Shown: piece after piece, positions 31,599-32,891 of the stretch
How the letters are laid out: every line of letters begins with the position of its first letter
Numbering within the stretch: position 1 is the first letter of the stretch
NCBI GenBank assembly: GCA_016865865.1
Contig: VGOC01000030.1
Coordinates: forward strand, 1 to 32,891
Length of the DNA: 32,891 bases
Direction of reading: 5' to 3'
DNA from: Chloroflexota bacterium
Lineage (GTDB): Bacteria > Chloroflexota > Anaerolineae > Anaerolineales > UBA11858
Made by a program: the position numbers and the translations under genes
Notes under the pieces: generated by a model
The model's input: only the letters and a program-made list of their open reading frames with translations
Database searches by the model: none
Told to the model about the DNA's origin: nothing

Positions 31599-32489
31599 GT
31601 GTCAAATGAAAATCAGTGGAAAGTAGTCAGTAGCCCAATTAAGTGGGTAGGGGGGAAATCGAGGCTTAGAAAACATATTGTCGAACTTATTCCTCCGCAC
31701 ACATGTTACGTAGAATTGTTTGCGGGGGCGGCTTGGGTGTTATTTGGTAAGCCGCCTAGTGAGGTAGAGGTTATCAATGATGTTGATGGTGAATTGATGA
31801 ATTTCTTTCGGGTGATAAAGTACAAGCCGGAAGAATTTATCGAAACGTTTGAGTGGGACCTGGTGTCTCGTGAAGAGTTTGAACGCTTGGCGAATCTTAA
31901 TATTGCTAAGTTGACCGATATTGAACGTGCTCACCGTTTTTTCTATATCATAATGGCAGGGTGGGGTGGAGAGTTGAAATACCCACGATTCCAGACTAGC
32001 ATTAGCGATGGTGGACATGGCAATCGTCTTATCGGTGCTTTAAAACATCTCAGGAATCGAATTGAACCAGTTCATAAGCGTCTATGCACAGTCATTATTG
32101 AGAATTTGGATTGGGAAGAGTGCCTTGATCGTTATGACCGATTGACAACAGTGATGTATATTGATCCACCTTACCCGAAGAACAAAGTAAACTATTTTCA
32201 CAATATGCAGAATTGGGAAGACCATCAGCGCTTGGCAGAGAGACTGACCAAAACAAAGTGCAAGTGGATTTTGTCATCCTTTGACATTCCAGAAATCCGC
32301 AACCTCTATTCAAGTGGATGTTTTCATACCATTCCAGTTCAGGCGTTTTCAGGAATGAAAAAGCAGAAGAATGATGGTCAACGTGTATTAAACAGAGAAG
32401 TTCTGATAACCAATTTTCCTCCTGAAGGGTATCCGGTCTACAGCTCTGATCAGCATGGGCAATTGAGACTGATAGCAGACCGCGATTGA
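31599..32489 (+). CDS. Dam-like (D12 class) DNA adenine N6-methyltransferase
   Basis: A 296-residue enzyme that transfers a methyl group from S-adenosylmethionine to adenine. The order of motifs is that of the alpha/D12 class: PIKWVGGKSRL (motif X, residues 13-23), YVELFAGAAWVLFGK (motif I), EVINDVDGELMNFFR, and the catalytic DPPYP at 189-193 after TTVMYI. The end, KNDGQRVLNREVLITNF, is also family-like. The start is GTG 31599 with GAGGTG just upstream. It is divergent from the controller and endonuclease genes. The target sequence cannot be read from the protein; GATC-type recognition is common in the class but not shown here. Base use is AT-richer than the host genes. Confidence 0.92.
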   Translation: MSNENQWKVVSSPIKWVGGKSRLRKHIVELIPPHTCYVELFAGAAWVLFGKPPSEVEVINDVDGELMNFFRVIKYKPEEFIETFEWDLVSREEFERLANLNIAKLTDIERAHRFFYIIMAGWGGELKYPRFQTSISDGGHGNRLIGALKHLRNRIEPVHKRLCTVIIENLDWEECLDRYDRLTTVMYIDPPYPKNKVNYFHNMQNWEDHQRLAERLTKTKCKWILSSFDIPEIRNLYSSGCFHTIPVQAFSGMKKQKNDGQRVLNREVLITNFPPEGYPVYSSDQHGQLRLIADRD

Positions 32490-32561
32490 GGAAACTCACC
32501 AGAGCAATTCTAGTAGAGAATTATACTATGTAGCATTTTAGTACGAACTACGTTCCATTGC

Positions 32562-32891
32562 TTACGCCAGGATTTCGGCAATATGCATCACGCGCTGGTT
32601 TTTCCCCTGCCTGTGCAATCTTCCATAAATATGCAGCAGGCAGCCCGTGTCACAGACGACTATGGTATCGGCCTGGCTATCTTCGATATTGTCCATTTTG
32701 CGCTTTAGCATTTCGGCGGAAATTTCAGGATGCTCTATCGTGAAGACCCCGCCGAAGCCGCAGCATTCCTCGGCATGAGGCAGTTTGTGGAATTCGGCAT
32801 CGCTGATGTTTGCTAGCAATGCGCGCGGCTGGCGATCTACGCCAACGCCGCGCAGCAAGTGGCAGGAGGGGTGGTAAGTGATCTTCCCTGA
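32562..32891 (-). CDS. lutA: LutA-like cysteine-rich (CCG domain) iron-sulfur protein, C-terminal part
   Basis: The frame is open from the right edge to a stop at 32562 (about 109 residues). It reads KITYHPSCHLLRGVGVDRQP, AEECCGFGGVF and VCDTGCLLHI, the second CCG (heterodisulfide-reductase-like) domain of LutA and glycolate oxidase iron-sulfur subunits. All expected cysteines are present. It belongs with lutBC on the same strand, but 2.1 kb of restriction-modification genes now separate them. The N-terminus lies outside the window. Confidence 0.88.
   Translation of the reverse strand, partial: SGKITYHPSCHLLRGVGVDRQPRALLANISDAEFHKLPHAEECCGFGGVFTIEHPEISAEMLKRKMDNIEDSQADTIVVCDTGCLLHIYGRLHRQGKNQRVMHIAEILA

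Overview
The window most resembles a chromosome segment of an Anaerolineae-like Chloroflexota bacterium, moderately GC-rich. The grounds are the Thr-Pro-rich spacers and tails in envelope proteins, a mix of class A PBP, LytR-CpsA-Psr protein, two L,D-transpeptidases and an amidase, and a LutA/LutBC lactate-oxidation locus. The assignment is an inference from gene content. No rRNA, tRNA or CRISPR array was seen.

Layout. 1-3109 (minus): one very long acidic protein with an N-terminal TPR region, about twenty P-x-W motifs and a ComEA-like helix-hairpin-helix domain; it runs off the left edge and is easily missed because no stop lies inside the window. 3364-4473 (minus): a conserved hypothetical and a LURP-one-like protein. 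4567-7627 (minus): two L,D-transpeptidases and an N-acetylmuramoyl-L-alanine amidase. 7747-8319 (plus): AMMECR1-domain protein. 8324-13268 (minus): a glycosidase-like protein, a CPA1 Na+/H+ antiporter with a cytosolic C-terminal domain of the PstA/DarA (cyclic-di-AMP receptor, PII-like) type, and two free-standing PstA/DarA-like proteins, all nearly or actually overlapping. 13462-17283 (plus): MaoC-like dehydratase and a class A PBP. 17284-17814: a gene-poor stretch with repeats and a HEPN/HepT-like remnant. 17815-21697: YtxH-like protein, a small membrane protein, a TPR protein and an LCP protein. 21713-27063: adenosine deaminase and the pantothenate/CoA genes panB, panE, panC, coaX, interrupted by an antiparallel VapBC-like module whose toxin is frameshifted. 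27092-28333: a second MaoC-like protein and a DUF218 protein. 28336-32891 (minus): a lutBC fusion and the end of lutA, split by an AT-richer Type II restriction-modification cassette.

The main candidate for a new system is the antiporter locus: three consecutive PstA/DarA-like domains, one fused to the transporter and two encoded directly after it, which suggests direct nucleotide control of cation/proton exchange. A second theme is a set of long palindromes just upstream of start codons. Three of them share the core CCCGAAAAA-N-GGGTGTGC and precede L,D-transpeptidase or LCP genes; two others lie in divergent gene spacers where no gene ends, so simple termination does not explain them. Repeat-derived sequence has also entered coding regions, most clearly twice in frame inside lutBC.
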